DNA of 64,000 nucleotides from Alicyclobacillus acidocaldarius subsp. acidocaldarius Tc-4-1 (GTDB lineage: Bacteria; Bacillota; Bacilli; Alicyclobacillales; Alicyclobacillaceae). Within the stretch, counting starts at the first letter, position 1. Every line of letters starts with the position of its first letter. The position numbers and the translations under genes are program-made. Location: assembly GCF_000219875.1 (NCBI RefSeq), contig NC_017167.1, positions 2,751,361 through 2,815,360 of the forward strand, written 5' to 3'. Below, piece by piece: positions 8,282 to 15,900 of this stretch. Below the pieces are notes generated by a model. It was not told the origin of the DNA, did no database searches, and saw only the letters and a list, made by a program, of their open reading frames with translations.

Positions 8282-9607
8282 ATGACGTTGGAACATTCCC
8301 AGGCGCGCGCCGCGGCCATCGAATGTCCCTCGGCGGTCATCCTGGCGCTCGACGCGCTGTCGATCACGGCCGTCGCGCTTCTGCTTCGCCTTCTGTGGCT
8401 CACCGCCGTGCATCCTGTCCCCGCATCCGATTTCGCCTGGTATCGCGATCACGCCCTCGCCCTCGCGGCCGGACAAGGCTACACGTACGACGGCAAGCCG
8501 ACCGCCTATTTCCCCATCGGATATCCGCTCTTTCTCGCGGGAATCTATGCCCTGTTTGGCAGCAGCTTTTGGAGCGGCACTGTCGCCAACGCCATTCTGA
8601 ACAGCCTGACAGCGGGACTCGTGACCACCCTCGGAACCGTTCTGTGGAAGCGGTCGGCCGGGCTCGTTGCCGGCTTTCTCTTGGCGGGATACCTGTCGCA
8701 AATCGCATGGTCGAGCGTCCTCTGCAGCGAGATGCTGTTCACGTTTCTTCTGACGCTGGCCGCGCTCATCGGCGCCACACGGGGAGGGCGAGACGTCCGG
8801 CTCGGCCGCTCGTTCGCCTTAGGGTGCGTCGCCGGGCTCGCCTGCGCCGTGCGCCCCGTCCTGATGCTCGCGCCCGCGCCGTGGTTCGCGTACCTCATGG
8901 TCGCGCGCGTCGGATGGCGCCGCGCCTGTGCGCTTGCGGCCGCCATGCTGTCCGGCGTCCTCCTCGCCGTGGCCCCCATCACCGTGCGCAACGTGATCGA
9001 TCTCCACGCCTTCGTCCTGGTCTCGACGAACGGTGGTGTCAACCTGTGGCAGGGGAACAACCCGCACGCGAACGGCGCCTATTTTTGGCCGCTCAACCCG
9101 CATCAAAACCCCTTTCTCTCCTACGTGTCAAGCGAGGTGACGGAAGATCACGCAGCCGCAAAAGCGGCGCGCGCGTACATCTTCACGCATCCTCTGCGCA
9201 CGCTCGAGATGGGCTTTGTGAAGTGGTGGCACCTGTTCGACGGAGTTTCGAACGCACTCTACTGGTCCGTCGGTCAGAGCTCGCCGCCTGTCTCCCGCTG
9301 GTTCGCGCGCGCCGTGCACGCGGTCGATCTCGGCACATATTTGGGCATGCTCGCCTTCGCCTGCGGCGGGATCGCCATGGCAGTGCGCAGCGCACGGGTG
9401 CGGCGCGACCATCGGGCCTTCTGGCCACTTCTCATCCTTGCGTATTACATAGCGCTCTTTTTCATCTTTCCCGCGTGGGATCGCATGCGCGCACCCATCG
9501 AGCCTTTGTTGGCGCTCTTTGCCGGATATGGCGCCATTCAGATGACGAGGGCGGTTCGACGCGCACGCTTGGTGCTGCGTTTCGCGCGCGGGTCCAGCGC
9601 AGGATGA
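8282..9607 (+). CDS. ArnT/PMT-type membrane glycosyltransferase
   Basis: 441 residues with about ten hydrophobic segments. The first loop after helix 1 holds SDFAWYRDHALALAAGQGYT, which carries the acidic-residue motif expected of GT-C glycosyltransferases, followed by YFPIGYPLFLAGIYALFG. Such enzymes transfer sugars from polyprenyl-phosphate donors on the outer membrane face. The start at 8282 is set by AAAGGAG ten bases upstream; the longer open frame upstream is a shadow of the MFS gene. No other cell-envelope glycosylation gene is adjacent, so acceptor and donor cannot be predicted. Confidence 0.75.
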   Translation: MTLEHSQARAAAIECPSAVILALDALSITAVALLLRLLWLTAVHPVPASDFAWYRDHALALAAGQGYTYDGKPTAYFPIGYPLFLAGIYALFGSSFWSGTVANAILNSLTAGLVTTLGTVLWKRSAGLVAGFLLAGYLSQIAWSSVLCSEMLFTFLLTLAALIGATRGGRDVRLGRSFALGCVAGLACAVRPVLMLAPAPWFAYLMVARVGWRRACALAAAMLSGVLLAVAPITVRNVIDLHAFVLVSTNGGVNLWQGNNPHANGAYFWPLNPHQNPFLSYVSSEVTEDHAAAKAARAYIFTHPLRTLEMGFVKWWHLFDGVSNALYWSVGQSSPPVSRWFARAVHAVDLGTYLGMLAFACGGIAMAVRSARVRRDHRAFWPLLILAYYIALFFIFPAWDRMRAPIEPLLALFAGYGAIQMTRAVRRARLVLRFARGSSAG

Positions 9608-9627
9608 ACCTGGATGGAACAAACGGC

Positions 9628-9656
9628 TTGGCATTCGACGCCGAGCGTGCTATACT
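9628..9656 (+). promoter_or_regulatory. Sigma-A promoter for the 6S-like RNA
   Basis: TTGGCA and TATACT are separated by exactly 17 bases. The predicted start (about 9662-9664) coincides with the 5' arm of the closing stem of the RNA below, and there is no ORF immediately downstream. Confidence 0.7.
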
Positions 9657-9660
9657 ACTG

Positions 9661-9889
9661 TAACAAGCTCCTGTGATGTTCGTGGGGCAGTTTTGGTTTT
9701 CATCCACGCGAGACCTACGGGAATCCGTGTCCGTCTGCGGATGCCATGCCTCGGCGTTGTGGACGGTTGAAACCGGCGGTAGGATACCCACCTTGGAGAT
9801 GGGGATGCAAAACCGATTGTCCCACGGCAGAACGGGGTTACATACCAAGCCGCTTGTCGACGCGGACATCGCTCGGCGGGCGGCTTTTT
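9661..9889 (+). ncRNA. ssrS: 6S-like regulatory RNA (candidate)
   Basis: A 230-base gene-free stretch between a strong promoter and a hairpin-plus-T terminator (AAGCCGC at 9847, GCGGCTTTTT at 9880). TGTAAC (9659) pairs with GTTACA (9837), closing a unit of about 180 bases. Inside, the arm GTGGGGCAGTTTTGG near 9682 can pair with the complementary arm ending GTCCCAC near 9823, giving a long rod. CCTAC/GTAGG and CCGTC/GACGG form the distal stem. On the 3' side CCCACCTTGGAGATGGG forms a small hairpin containing CACCTTG, which I recall from 6S RNAs. Size, rod shape and open centre suit 6S RNA, which binds sigma-A RNA polymerase. Identification is by eye; another sRNA class is possible. Confidence 0.6.
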
Positions 9890-9906
9890 CATGTTGATCG
9901 GGCTCC

Positions 9907-10347
9907 TCACGAGCCCTGGCCGCCCGCGTCCGCGCAGCGATGGCAGTAGCCGTAAATCTCGAGCCTGTGGTCTTCGATGCGAAAGTTCGGAACCTGTTGC
10001 CGAATCCGGTCGATGGGGCACTCTTCGATGGGGATGGACGCTCCGCAGCGCAGGCACACGAGGTGATGGTGATGCCCTCGCGCGCACTGAAGGCGGTATC
10101 GAGCCCGGTCGTCCGCGAATTCCATAGGCTCGATCACGTTCTGCTCCACGAGGATCCCGAGCGTCCGATAGATGGTGTCGAAACTCACGGAAGGGTAAAT
10201 TTGACTGACGTGATCGTACACCTCCTTCGCCGAAAAATACCGATCCCGATTCTCGACGAAGAGGTCCACCACCGCTCGCCGCTTGCCGGTGAATTTATAG
10301 CCTGCCTCTTTCAGCGCTTGAAGAATCGAGGCCGTGGTCTCGTGCAC
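9907..10347 (-). CDS. zur: Fur-family zinc uptake regulator Zur
   Basis: 146 residues from a GTG at 10347, chosen because AAGGGAG lies about eleven bases upstream. The N-terminal winged helix (GYKFTGKRRAVVDLF, FDTIYRTLGIL) and the C-terminal metal region (GHHHHLVCLRCG, CHRC) are those of Fur proteins, with two CxxC pairs for structural zinc. Divergence from a zinc-type ABC transporter with two Zur-like boxes between them argues for Zur rather than Fur or PerR. It should repress the transporter and probably itself when zinc is plentiful. Confidence 0.85.
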   Translation of the reverse strand: MHETTASILQALKEAGYKFTGKRRAVVDLFVENRDRYFSAKEVYDHVSQIYPSVSFDTIYRTLGILVEQNVIEPMEFADDRARYRLQCARGHHHHLVCLRCGASIPIEECPIDRIRQQVPNFRIEDHRLEIYGYCHRCADAGGQGS

Positions 10348-10379
10348 CGGATGCAACTCCCTTCTTTCGCCCCTATCAT

Positions 10380-10400
10380 AAATCGAAATCAATCCGATTT
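10380..10400. promoter_or_regulatory. Zur box A
   Basis: A 21-base imperfect palindrome with arms AAATCGAAAT and ATCCGATTT, matching the layout AAATCGTAAT-n-ATTACGATTT known for Bacillus Zur sites. It overlaps the -35 element of the znuA promoter and lies 33 bases upstream of the zur start, so it can control both directions. Confidence 0.7.
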
Positions 10401-10426
10401 ACAAACCGCACCCAACCTGATATACT
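10398..10426 (+). promoter_or_regulatory. znuA promoter
   Basis: TTTACA (10398-10403) and TATACT (10421-10426) with a 17-base spacer; predicted start near 10433. It is bracketed by the two Zur boxes. Confidence 0.7.
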
Positions 10427-10440
10427 CCTCTCGGCAACCC

Positions 10441-10461
10441 AAATCGGAATCGTTCTGATTT
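10441..10461. promoter_or_regulatory. Zur box B
   Basis: Arms AAATCGGAA and TTCTGATTT around TCG form a 21-base palindrome that differs from box A mainly in the inner arms. It sits just downstream of the predicted znuA transcription start, 20 bases ahead of the znuA ATG, a position suited to blocking elongation. Confidence 0.7.
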
Positions 10462-10480
10462 GAGAGGATGGAGAGAGACC

Positions 10481-11419
10481 ATGAAGCGCTCATGGTGGAA
10501 CACAGCCATCGCCGCGGTGTCCGCCGCGCTCGTCATGACGGGCTGCGGCATCGCGAAGCCCGCGGCAAAGGGGAGTGCGGCGGCAGCGCAGGCGAACATC
10601 CGCGCCGTCGGCGCCGAGAGCGAATACGCGGACCTCATCCGGCAGATTGGCGGGCCGTACGTGTCCGTGACGGCCATCATGTCCAACCCTGCAGTGGACC
10701 CGCATGAATACGAGGCCAATCCGAAAGACGCCATCGCGGTGGCTGAGGCAAACCTGGTTGTCCAGAACGGGCTCGGCTATGACGAGTTCATGAACAAACT
10801 CGAGCAGGCTTCGCCGAATCCCAACCGCATCGTGATTGACGCAGGCCAGGCGCTCGGATACCGGGCCAACACCGCGAATCCTCATATCTGGTATCAACTG
10901 AATACGATGCCCCGGTTGGCGAAGATGGTCGCATCGGATCTGGGCAAACTGGATCCCAGTCACGCGGCCTACTTTCAGGCGCGCGCGAATGCGTTTGTCC
11001 AGTCGCTCAAGCCATGGGACGAGGCGGTGGCCCGCCTGAAAGCGGCCTATCGCGGCCGTGGTGCGGCGGTCACGGAACCGGTGTCGGACTATCTGCTTCA
11101 GGAGGCAGGTCTCCAGATCAAGACGCCCTGGGCATTTCAGGCAGCCATCATGAACGGCACGGATCCGTCGCCGCAGGATGTGGCGCTGCAGACGCAGCTG
11201 TTCACGCACCACGAGGTGAGCGTGTTCTGCTACAACAAGCAGGTGGTGACGAACGTCACCAAGATGTTCCTCACACTTGCCGAGCGAGAACATATCCCGA
11301 CGGTCGCCGTGTACGAGACGGAGCCCACGGGACTGACGTATCAGCAGTGGATGCTTGAGGAGACCAACGCCATCTACAACGCGCTCGCGCACGGCACGTC
11401 CCTGGAGGCGATCTCGTGA
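10481..11419 (+). CDS. znuA: Zinc ABC transporter substrate-binding lipoprotein
   Basis: 312 residues with a lipoprotein signal (VMTGCGIAK, Cys near residue 22) and the cluster-A-I metal-binding fold. Probable zinc ligands are His in NPAVDPHEYEANP, His in TANPHIWYQL, and a later His (TQLFTHHEVSVF). It lacks the long His-rich loop of some ZnuA proteins. Position behind two Zur boxes and in front of an ATPase and two permeases makes it the capture component of a high-affinity zinc importer. ATG at 10481 has GGAGAG eight bases upstream. Manganese as substrate cannot be excluded from sequence alone. Confidence 0.82.
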   Translation: MKRSWWNTAIAAVSAALVMTGCGIAKPAAKGSAAAAQANIRAVGAESEYADLIRQIGGPYVSVTAIMSNPAVDPHEYEANPKDAIAVAEANLVVQNGLGYDEFMNKLEQASPNPNRIVIDAGQALGYRANTANPHIWYQLNTMPRLAKMVASDLGKLDPSHAAYFQARANAFVQSLKPWDEAVARLKAAYRGRGAAVTEPVSDYLLQEAGLQIKTPWAFQAAIMNGTDPSPQDVALQTQLFTHHEVSVFCYNKQVVTNVTKMFLTLAEREHIPTVAVYETEPTGLTYQQWMLEETNAIYNALAHGTSLEAIS

Positions 11420-12237
11420 CACCTGTCATCTCGTTTCGCGACCTCACCGTATCGTACGGCTCCCGCACCGTGTTTGCGCATCTGACGGGCGAGATTCGGG
11501 CCGGACAATTCGTCGGCGTGCTGGGACCAAACGGCGCCGGCAAGTCGACGCTGCTCAAAACGCTGGCCGGGCTCATCCGCCCCGCTGGAGGTGTTGTCGA
11601 GATCGACGGCAAACCCGTCCGGCGACGCAACGAGTCCATTGGCTACGTGCCGCAGGCGGTGCATTTGGACGAGGACGTGCCGCTCACCGGGCGCGATCTC
11701 GTCGGCCTTGGTCTGGATGGGCATCGCCTGGGGTTTCCGCTCCCCTCCAGGCGGCGACGCGACGCGATTGAAGCGGCGCTCGCGGAGGTGAACGCGCTCC
11801 ACCTGGCGGACAGGCGCATCGGGCGGCTATCGGGCGGCGAGCGCCAGCGGCTGCTGATTGCGCAGGCCATCGTCTCGAAGCCGCGGGTGCTTTTGCTCGA
11901 CGAGCCGCTCAACAACCTCGATCTCGCGTCCACGCACCAGGTGGTGGATCTCGTAAAGCGGCTCGCGCACGAAGGCCAGATGGCGGTGTTGCTCGTGGCG
12001 CACGACGTGAATCCGCTCATTGGCCGCGCTGATGAAATTCTCTATCTGGCCAATGGCCGGATGGCCAAGGGCGCCCTGGACGACGTACTGCGCCCGGAGG
12101 TGCTGTCGGGGCTTTACGGGTACCCGGTGGAAGTGCTGCGCGCGGGAGGCCGGATCATCGTGGCCGCGGGTGCCATGGACGGGCACGCCCACGCCGTGTC
12201 AGCGGCGAGCCCAGAGGCGAGCGTGATGCTGCCATGA
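11416..12237 (+). CDS. znuC: Zinc ABC transporter ATPase
   Basis: 273 residues with Walker A GPNGAGKST (about residue 37), Q-loop YVPQAVHL, signature LSGGERQRLLIAQAI and Walker B VLLLDEPLNNLD. The GTG start overlaps the znuA stop by four bases, and its own stop overlaps the next ATG. It energises import through the membrane partners that follow. Confidence 0.88.
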   Translation: MTPVISFRDLTVSYGSRTVFAHLTGEIRAGQFVGVLGPNGAGKSTLLKTLAGLIRPAGGVVEIDGKPVRRRNESIGYVPQAVHLDEDVPLTGRDLVGLGLDGHRLGFPLPSRRRRDAIEAALAEVNALHLADRRIGRLSGGERQRLLIAQAIVSKPRVLLLDEPLNNLDLASTHQVVDLVKRLAHEGQMAVLLVAHDVNPLIGRADEILYLANGRMAKGALDDVLRPEVLSGLYGYPVEVLRAGGRIIVAAGAMDGHAHAVSAASPEASVMLP

Positions 12238-13109
12238 CGCTCGGTTGGCTGAGCGAGGCGCTCGCGAGTGCGCCAGTCGAGCACGCGCTTGTCGCTGGCA
12301 CCGAAATCGCGTTTCTCTCCGGCCTCGTGGGCGCGTTCGTCATCTTGCGCGGGCAGTCGTTCGCGGGCCACGTGTTGACGGACGTCGGCACCACCGGCGG
12401 CGCCGGCGCCTACCTCGTCGGCATGAACGGCTGGCTTGGGTTTCTGTCCTTTGGCGTCGTAGCGTCCGTCGGCATGGAACTCGCCGGCGGCCGAACGCGC
12501 GGGGAGCGCGATCTCGCCACCGGGGTCGTGCTCTCCCTCGCGCTCGGCTTCGGTGCCTTGTTCCTGTACCTCGACGCACAGCTCGCGCACGCCAACGCGT
12601 CGATGGCGGTGCTCTTCGGCTCCCTGTTCACGCTCGATCCCGCCCTCGTGCCGTGGATCTCGTTGGCGGCCGCTGGCTGCGTGGTGGCGATGCTCCTCAT
12701 CTGGCGCCCGCTCGCCCTCGCCTCCGTCAACCCGGATCTCGCGCGCGTGCGCGGCGTGCCGGTGCGGGCGATATCCATCGCGTTCACGGTGGTGCTGGCG
12801 GTGGCGGTCGAGACGGACGCCCTCGTGGCCGGATCGCTGCTTGCCACGGCGCTCATCGTCGGGCCAGCCGCGATAGCCGCTCGTTTCACGGCCAACCCGC
12901 TTCGCGCGGGTCTCGCAGGCGGCTTGATCGGCGCGCTGATGGTGGCCACAAGCGTACTTTTGTCGTACGACAGCTACACGTGGCTGCCGCAGCACACGAG
13001 TTGGCCGGTGAGCTTCTTTGTGGCGGCGCTGGCGTTCTTGACATACGCCGCCGCGGCAGGCGCAGACCGAGCCATATTTCGGCGCAGAGCGGAGGGAGAA
13101 CTTCGATGA
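12234..13109 (+). CDS. znuB: Zinc ABC transporter permease (ABC-3 family), first copy
   Basis: 291 residues with about eight membrane helices and the ABC-3 fold (AFVILRGQSFAGHVLTDVGTTGG near the N-terminus; LATALIVGPAAIAARF toward the C-terminus). It overlaps znuC and the second permease by four bases at each end, so all four transporter genes are translationally coupled. Confidence 0.82.
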   Translation: MTLGWLSEALASAPVEHALVAGTEIAFLSGLVGAFVILRGQSFAGHVLTDVGTTGGAGAYLVGMNGWLGFLSFGVVASVGMELAGGRTRGERDLATGVVLSLALGFGALFLYLDAQLAHANASMAVLFGSLFTLDPALVPWISLAAAGCVVAMLLIWRPLALASVNPDLARVRGVPVRAISIAFTVVLAVAVETDALVAGSLLATALIVGPAAIAARFTANPLRAGLAGGLIGALMVATSVLLSYDSYTWLPQHTSWPVSFFVAALAFLTYAAAAGADRAIFRRRAEGELR

Positions 13110-13933
13110 GCCCGTTCGTGATGCTCGCTTTCCCGTTCGCCCGCCACGCCTTTTTGGCGGCGAGCTTCGTCGCCGTGGCGGCGGGCTGGATTGGCTTCTA
13201 CGTCGTGCTTCGGGGCACGGCGTTCGCGGCGCACGCGCTCCCGAAGGTCGGGTTTGCCGGCGCAAGCGGCGCCCTCGTCCTCGGCGTGAACTCGCTCGTG
13301 GGCGTGAGCATCTACTCAGCTGCCGCCGCGCTCGGCATCGGCGCACTGGCGGAACGGGACCGGCGTGATGTGGCGACGGCGCTCGTCCTCGCACTGGGCC
13401 TTGGCACGGGCGCCCTGTTTCTCAGCCTGGGCAACCTGTACGCCGACGATGCCATGTCGCTCCTGTTCGGCCAGGTACTCGGCGTGAGTTCGTCCGGCGT
13501 CATCGAGACGGCCTTCGTGTCGGCCGTTGGCATCGCGCTTGTGACGGCGTTTCACCGCAGGCTGCTCTTCACCACCGTCGCGCGGGAAGCCGCCAAGGTC
13601 CGCGGCGCCTCCAACCGCACGGCCGATTGGGCACTGCTCGTCAGCCTCGGCCTTGCGACGAGTGCCATGATGCCCGTGGTGGGCGCGCTCCTCTCGTTCA
13701 GCCTGCTCGTCGGTCCAGCGCTCGCCGCGCGCCATCTCGCCCGCCGGCCCTGGCAGGCGATTGCCCTCAGCGTCGCGCTGTCGCTCGTCATCACGTGGCT
13801 GTCGCTGTCCCTGTCATTTGTGCTCGGTTGGCCCGTCGGGTTCTTCGTCGCCTGCTTGTCCGCGCTCGCTTACGGGTTGTCCCGGGGCGCCGCGCGCGCC
13901 TTCGCCCGGCAAGTGCCCGCCCGCGCCGCCTGA
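13106..13933 (+). CDS. Zinc ABC transporter permease, second copy
   Basis: 275 residues, about eight helices, with the same landmarks as the preceding permease (FYVVLRGTAFAAHALPKVGFAGASGA; ALLSFSLLVGPALAARHLARR). ATG at 13106 overlaps the previous stop. Two distinct permease genes imply a heterodimeric channel; single-permease homodimers are common in this family, so the duplication is notable but not unprecedented. Confidence 0.8.
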   Translation: MSPFVMLAFPFARHAFLAASFVAVAAGWIGFYVVLRGTAFAAHALPKVGFAGASGALVLGVNSLVGVSIYSAAAALGIGALAERDRRDVATALVLALGLGTGALFLSLGNLYADDAMSLLFGQVLGVSSSGVIETAFVSAVGIALVTAFHRRLLFTTVAREAAKVRGASNRTADWALLVSLGLATSAMMPVVGALLSFSLLVGPALAARHLARRPWQAIALSVALSLVITWLSLSLSFVLGWPVGFFVACLSALAYGLSRGAARAFARQVPARAA

Positions 13934-14067
13934 CGGGGCGATGGCCGTTTTTCGACATCCGCTTCTCCGCCGGGGCCGAGAGCGCTTACACGATTTGCCA
14001 CTCGCGTTTTGGGTCTGCTAGGATGGGTCTCGTCATCATGGTTCGTTCTCGACGAGGGGGGAAGAGG

Positions 14068-14604
14068 ATGGACGAACAAGAGCGGCTTCGCCCGAAGACG
14101 TGCAAAGAGTCGCGCGCCACGAAAATCCTGCGCGTCTTCCCGGGCGATCTCAACGATCACCACACGATGTTCGGCGGCAAACTGATGGCCTACATCGACG
14201 ACGTGGCCTCCATCTCCGCGGAGCGGCACGCCCGCGCGCAGACCGTCACGGCGTCGACCGACAGCGTCGATTTCCTTTTGCCCATCACGGAGGGACACTC
14301 GGTCTGCCTGACCTCGTACGTCACGTCGACGGGCCGCACGTCGATGGAGGTTTTCGTCAAGGTCGTGATTGAGCACCTGCGGACCGGCGAGCGAAAAATC
14401 GCAGCGACGGCGTTTCTGACGTTCGTCGCGCTGGGCCCGGACGGCAAGCCCATTCCAGTGCCACCCGTCATCCCGGAGACGCAAGAGGAGAAGGCGCTGC
14501 ACGAGAGCGCGCCGGCGCGCGCCGAGGCCCGCCGGAAACACCGGGAGCAGAGTCGGCTGTTGGCCGCGCATCTGAAGCCGGATCGCCTGTGGGAAATGGT
14601 GTAA
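14068..14604 (+). CDS. Hot-dog acyl-CoA thioesterase (YkhA/BACH type)
   Basis: 178 residues with the single hot-dog domain of cytosolic acyl-CoA hydrolases: FPGDLNDHHTMFGGKLMAYIDDVASISA (about residues 29-56) holds the catalytic Asp-like residue and the dimer helix, followed by ASTDSVDFLLPI and the strand TSMEVFVKVVIEHL. A charged tail follows. ATG at 14068 is preceded by GAGGGGGGAAGAGG. The gene stands alone with its own terminator. Confidence 0.82.
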   Translation: MDEQERLRPKTCKESRATKILRVFPGDLNDHHTMFGGKLMAYIDDVASISAERHARAQTVTASTDSVDFLLPITEGHSVCLTSYVTSTGRTSMEVFVKVVIEHLRTGERKIAATAFLTFVALGPDGKPIPVPPVIPETQEEKALHESAPARAEARRKHREQSRLLAAHLKPDRLWEMV

Positions 14605-14607
14605 GGG

Positions 14608-14634
14608 AAGCCGCCCGCGCGGGGCGGCTTTTTT
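14608..14634 (+). terminator. Rho-independent terminator of the thioesterase gene
   Basis: AAGCCGCCC / GGGCGGCTT hairpin followed by six T, four bases after the stop codon at 14604. It also lies downstream of the convergent oxidoreductase gene. Confidence 0.9.
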
Positions 14635-14665
14635 GTGCGGAGTTGTTGAGATCCTCGCGGCTTCA

Positions 14666-15655
14666 TCACTCGATGGCGACGCGCCGCCCCGTGCGCGCCG
14701 ACAGAAGGCACGCGTCCAGCACGCGCATGTTGGCCACCGCGTCCTCGGGCGGGAACCGAAGCGGCTTGCCTTCCAGGATGGCGCGGCCGAGATCGTCCAC
14801 TTCGAGGGCGTAGGGGTCGAGTGCATCGAACGTCTCGACACGCTCGCCCTCCGGCGAGACGACGCGCAGGGTCACCGGCTCGCCGAGGAAGGCGTGCTCC
14901 AGGATAAGGCGGCCGTTTACGCCGATGATTTCCACCTCATTCCGATCCGCCGCCCACATGCCGCAGTCGAAGGTGAGCGAGACGCCGCCCGCGAACTCCA
15001 CGAGGCCCGCGAGGTACATGTCGACGCCGTCGTGATCGGGCGAGAAGAACGCGTGCGCCGTAGCCGCGACGGGCTCCTCGCCCAGTATGAGCCTGGCCGC
15101 GGAAATGGGATAGCATCCGACGTCGTACAGCGATCCGCCGCCCCAGTCGCGGCGAAAACGGATATTGCCGCGATCCGCCGCGTTGTTGAACGTGAACGAG
15201 CCGCGCATGCCGCGCACGGGCCCGATGGCGCCGGCCTGGATGAGTTCGAGCACCCTGTTGTAGCGCGGATGGTGACGGTACATGAACGCCTCCGCGAGGT
15301 ATACCCCGTGCGCCCGGCAGGCGTCCACCATGGCCTGCGCCTCGCGGGCGTCGAGGGCGATGGGCTTCTCGCACAGAACGTGTTTCCCTGCCTCAGCCGC
15401 GTGGATGGTCCACGGCTTGTGCAGGTGATTGGGCAGCGGGATGTAGACCGCGTCCACGTCGGGATCGCGGAGCAATTCCTCATAGCTTGCGTACGCGCGC
15501 GGCGCTCCAAACCGGCGCGCCACGTCCTCGGCTTTGGCGCCGTCGCGGCTCGCGACAGCGTACAATTCCCCCGTCTCGGACGACAGAATCCCAGGGATGA
15601 GCTTGCGAATGGCGATATCCGCGCAGCCGAGAATGCCGAAGCGGACCTTCCTCAT
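14666..15655 (-). CDS. Gfo/Idh/MocA-family oxidoreductase
   Basis: 329 residues with an N-terminal NAD(P) Rossmann fold (FGILGCADIAIRKLIPGI) and the family motif GKHVLCEKPIALD (Lys-Pro of EKP, about residue 95). The C-terminal beta-sheet domain includes GGSLYDVGCYPISAARLILG, with the catalytic-type Asp/His region. Members oxidise or reduce sugars, inositol and similar polyols. The start at 15655 (MRKVRFG) fits the fold; the open frame extends upstream through a tandem-repeat region that is not part of the protein. Substrate unknown. Confidence 0.82.
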   Translation of the reverse strand: MRKVRFGILGCADIAIRKLIPGILSSETGELYAVASRDGAKAEDVARRFGAPRAYASYEELLRDPDVDAVYIPLPNHLHKPWTIHAAEAGKHVLCEKPIALDAREAQAMVDACRAHGVYLAEAFMYRHHPRYNRVLELIQAGAIGPVRGMRGSFTFNNAADRGNIRFRRDWGGGSLYDVGCYPISAARLILGEEPVAATAHAFFSPDHDGVDMYLAGLVEFAGGVSLTFDCGMWAADRNEVEIIGVNGRLILEHAFLGEPVTLRVVSPEGERVETFDALDPYALEVDDLGRAILEGKPLRFPPEDAVANMRVLDACLLSARTGRRVAIE

Positions 15656-15735
15656 CTGAACACCCCTTTGCTCCTGGATGACAACCAGCTCTCCCCCCAT
15701 TCTGCCACACGGCGCGATGGGTGTCGCCGTGATCC

Positions 15736-15801
15736 GATCTCCGGTGTCGAATCGGGCGGGCGAGATCGGATCTCTCCTGTCGAAAGCAGGCGGCGAGATC
15801 G
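15736..15801. repeat. Two 33-base tandem repeats with GATC palindromes
   Basis: Positions 15736-15768 and 15769-15801 are imperfect direct repeats, each starting GATCTC and ending GCGAGATCG, with a third partial start at 15802. The junction forms GAGATCGGATCTC, a perfect 13-base palindrome, and GATCCGATCTC lies just before the first unit. They sit 80-150 bases upstream of the oxidoreductase start, so they could be operator sites; the 33-base period keeps one reading frame, but no convincing start uses it. Confidence 0.55.
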
Positions 15802-15900
15802 GATCTTTTTTCGAATATCGCGCCGCGCCTCGTGGCATGGCAGCGCCTTCGTTTGCGGCGGCCCTTCGAGCACGAGCATAATGGGTGCGAGGTGATTGAC

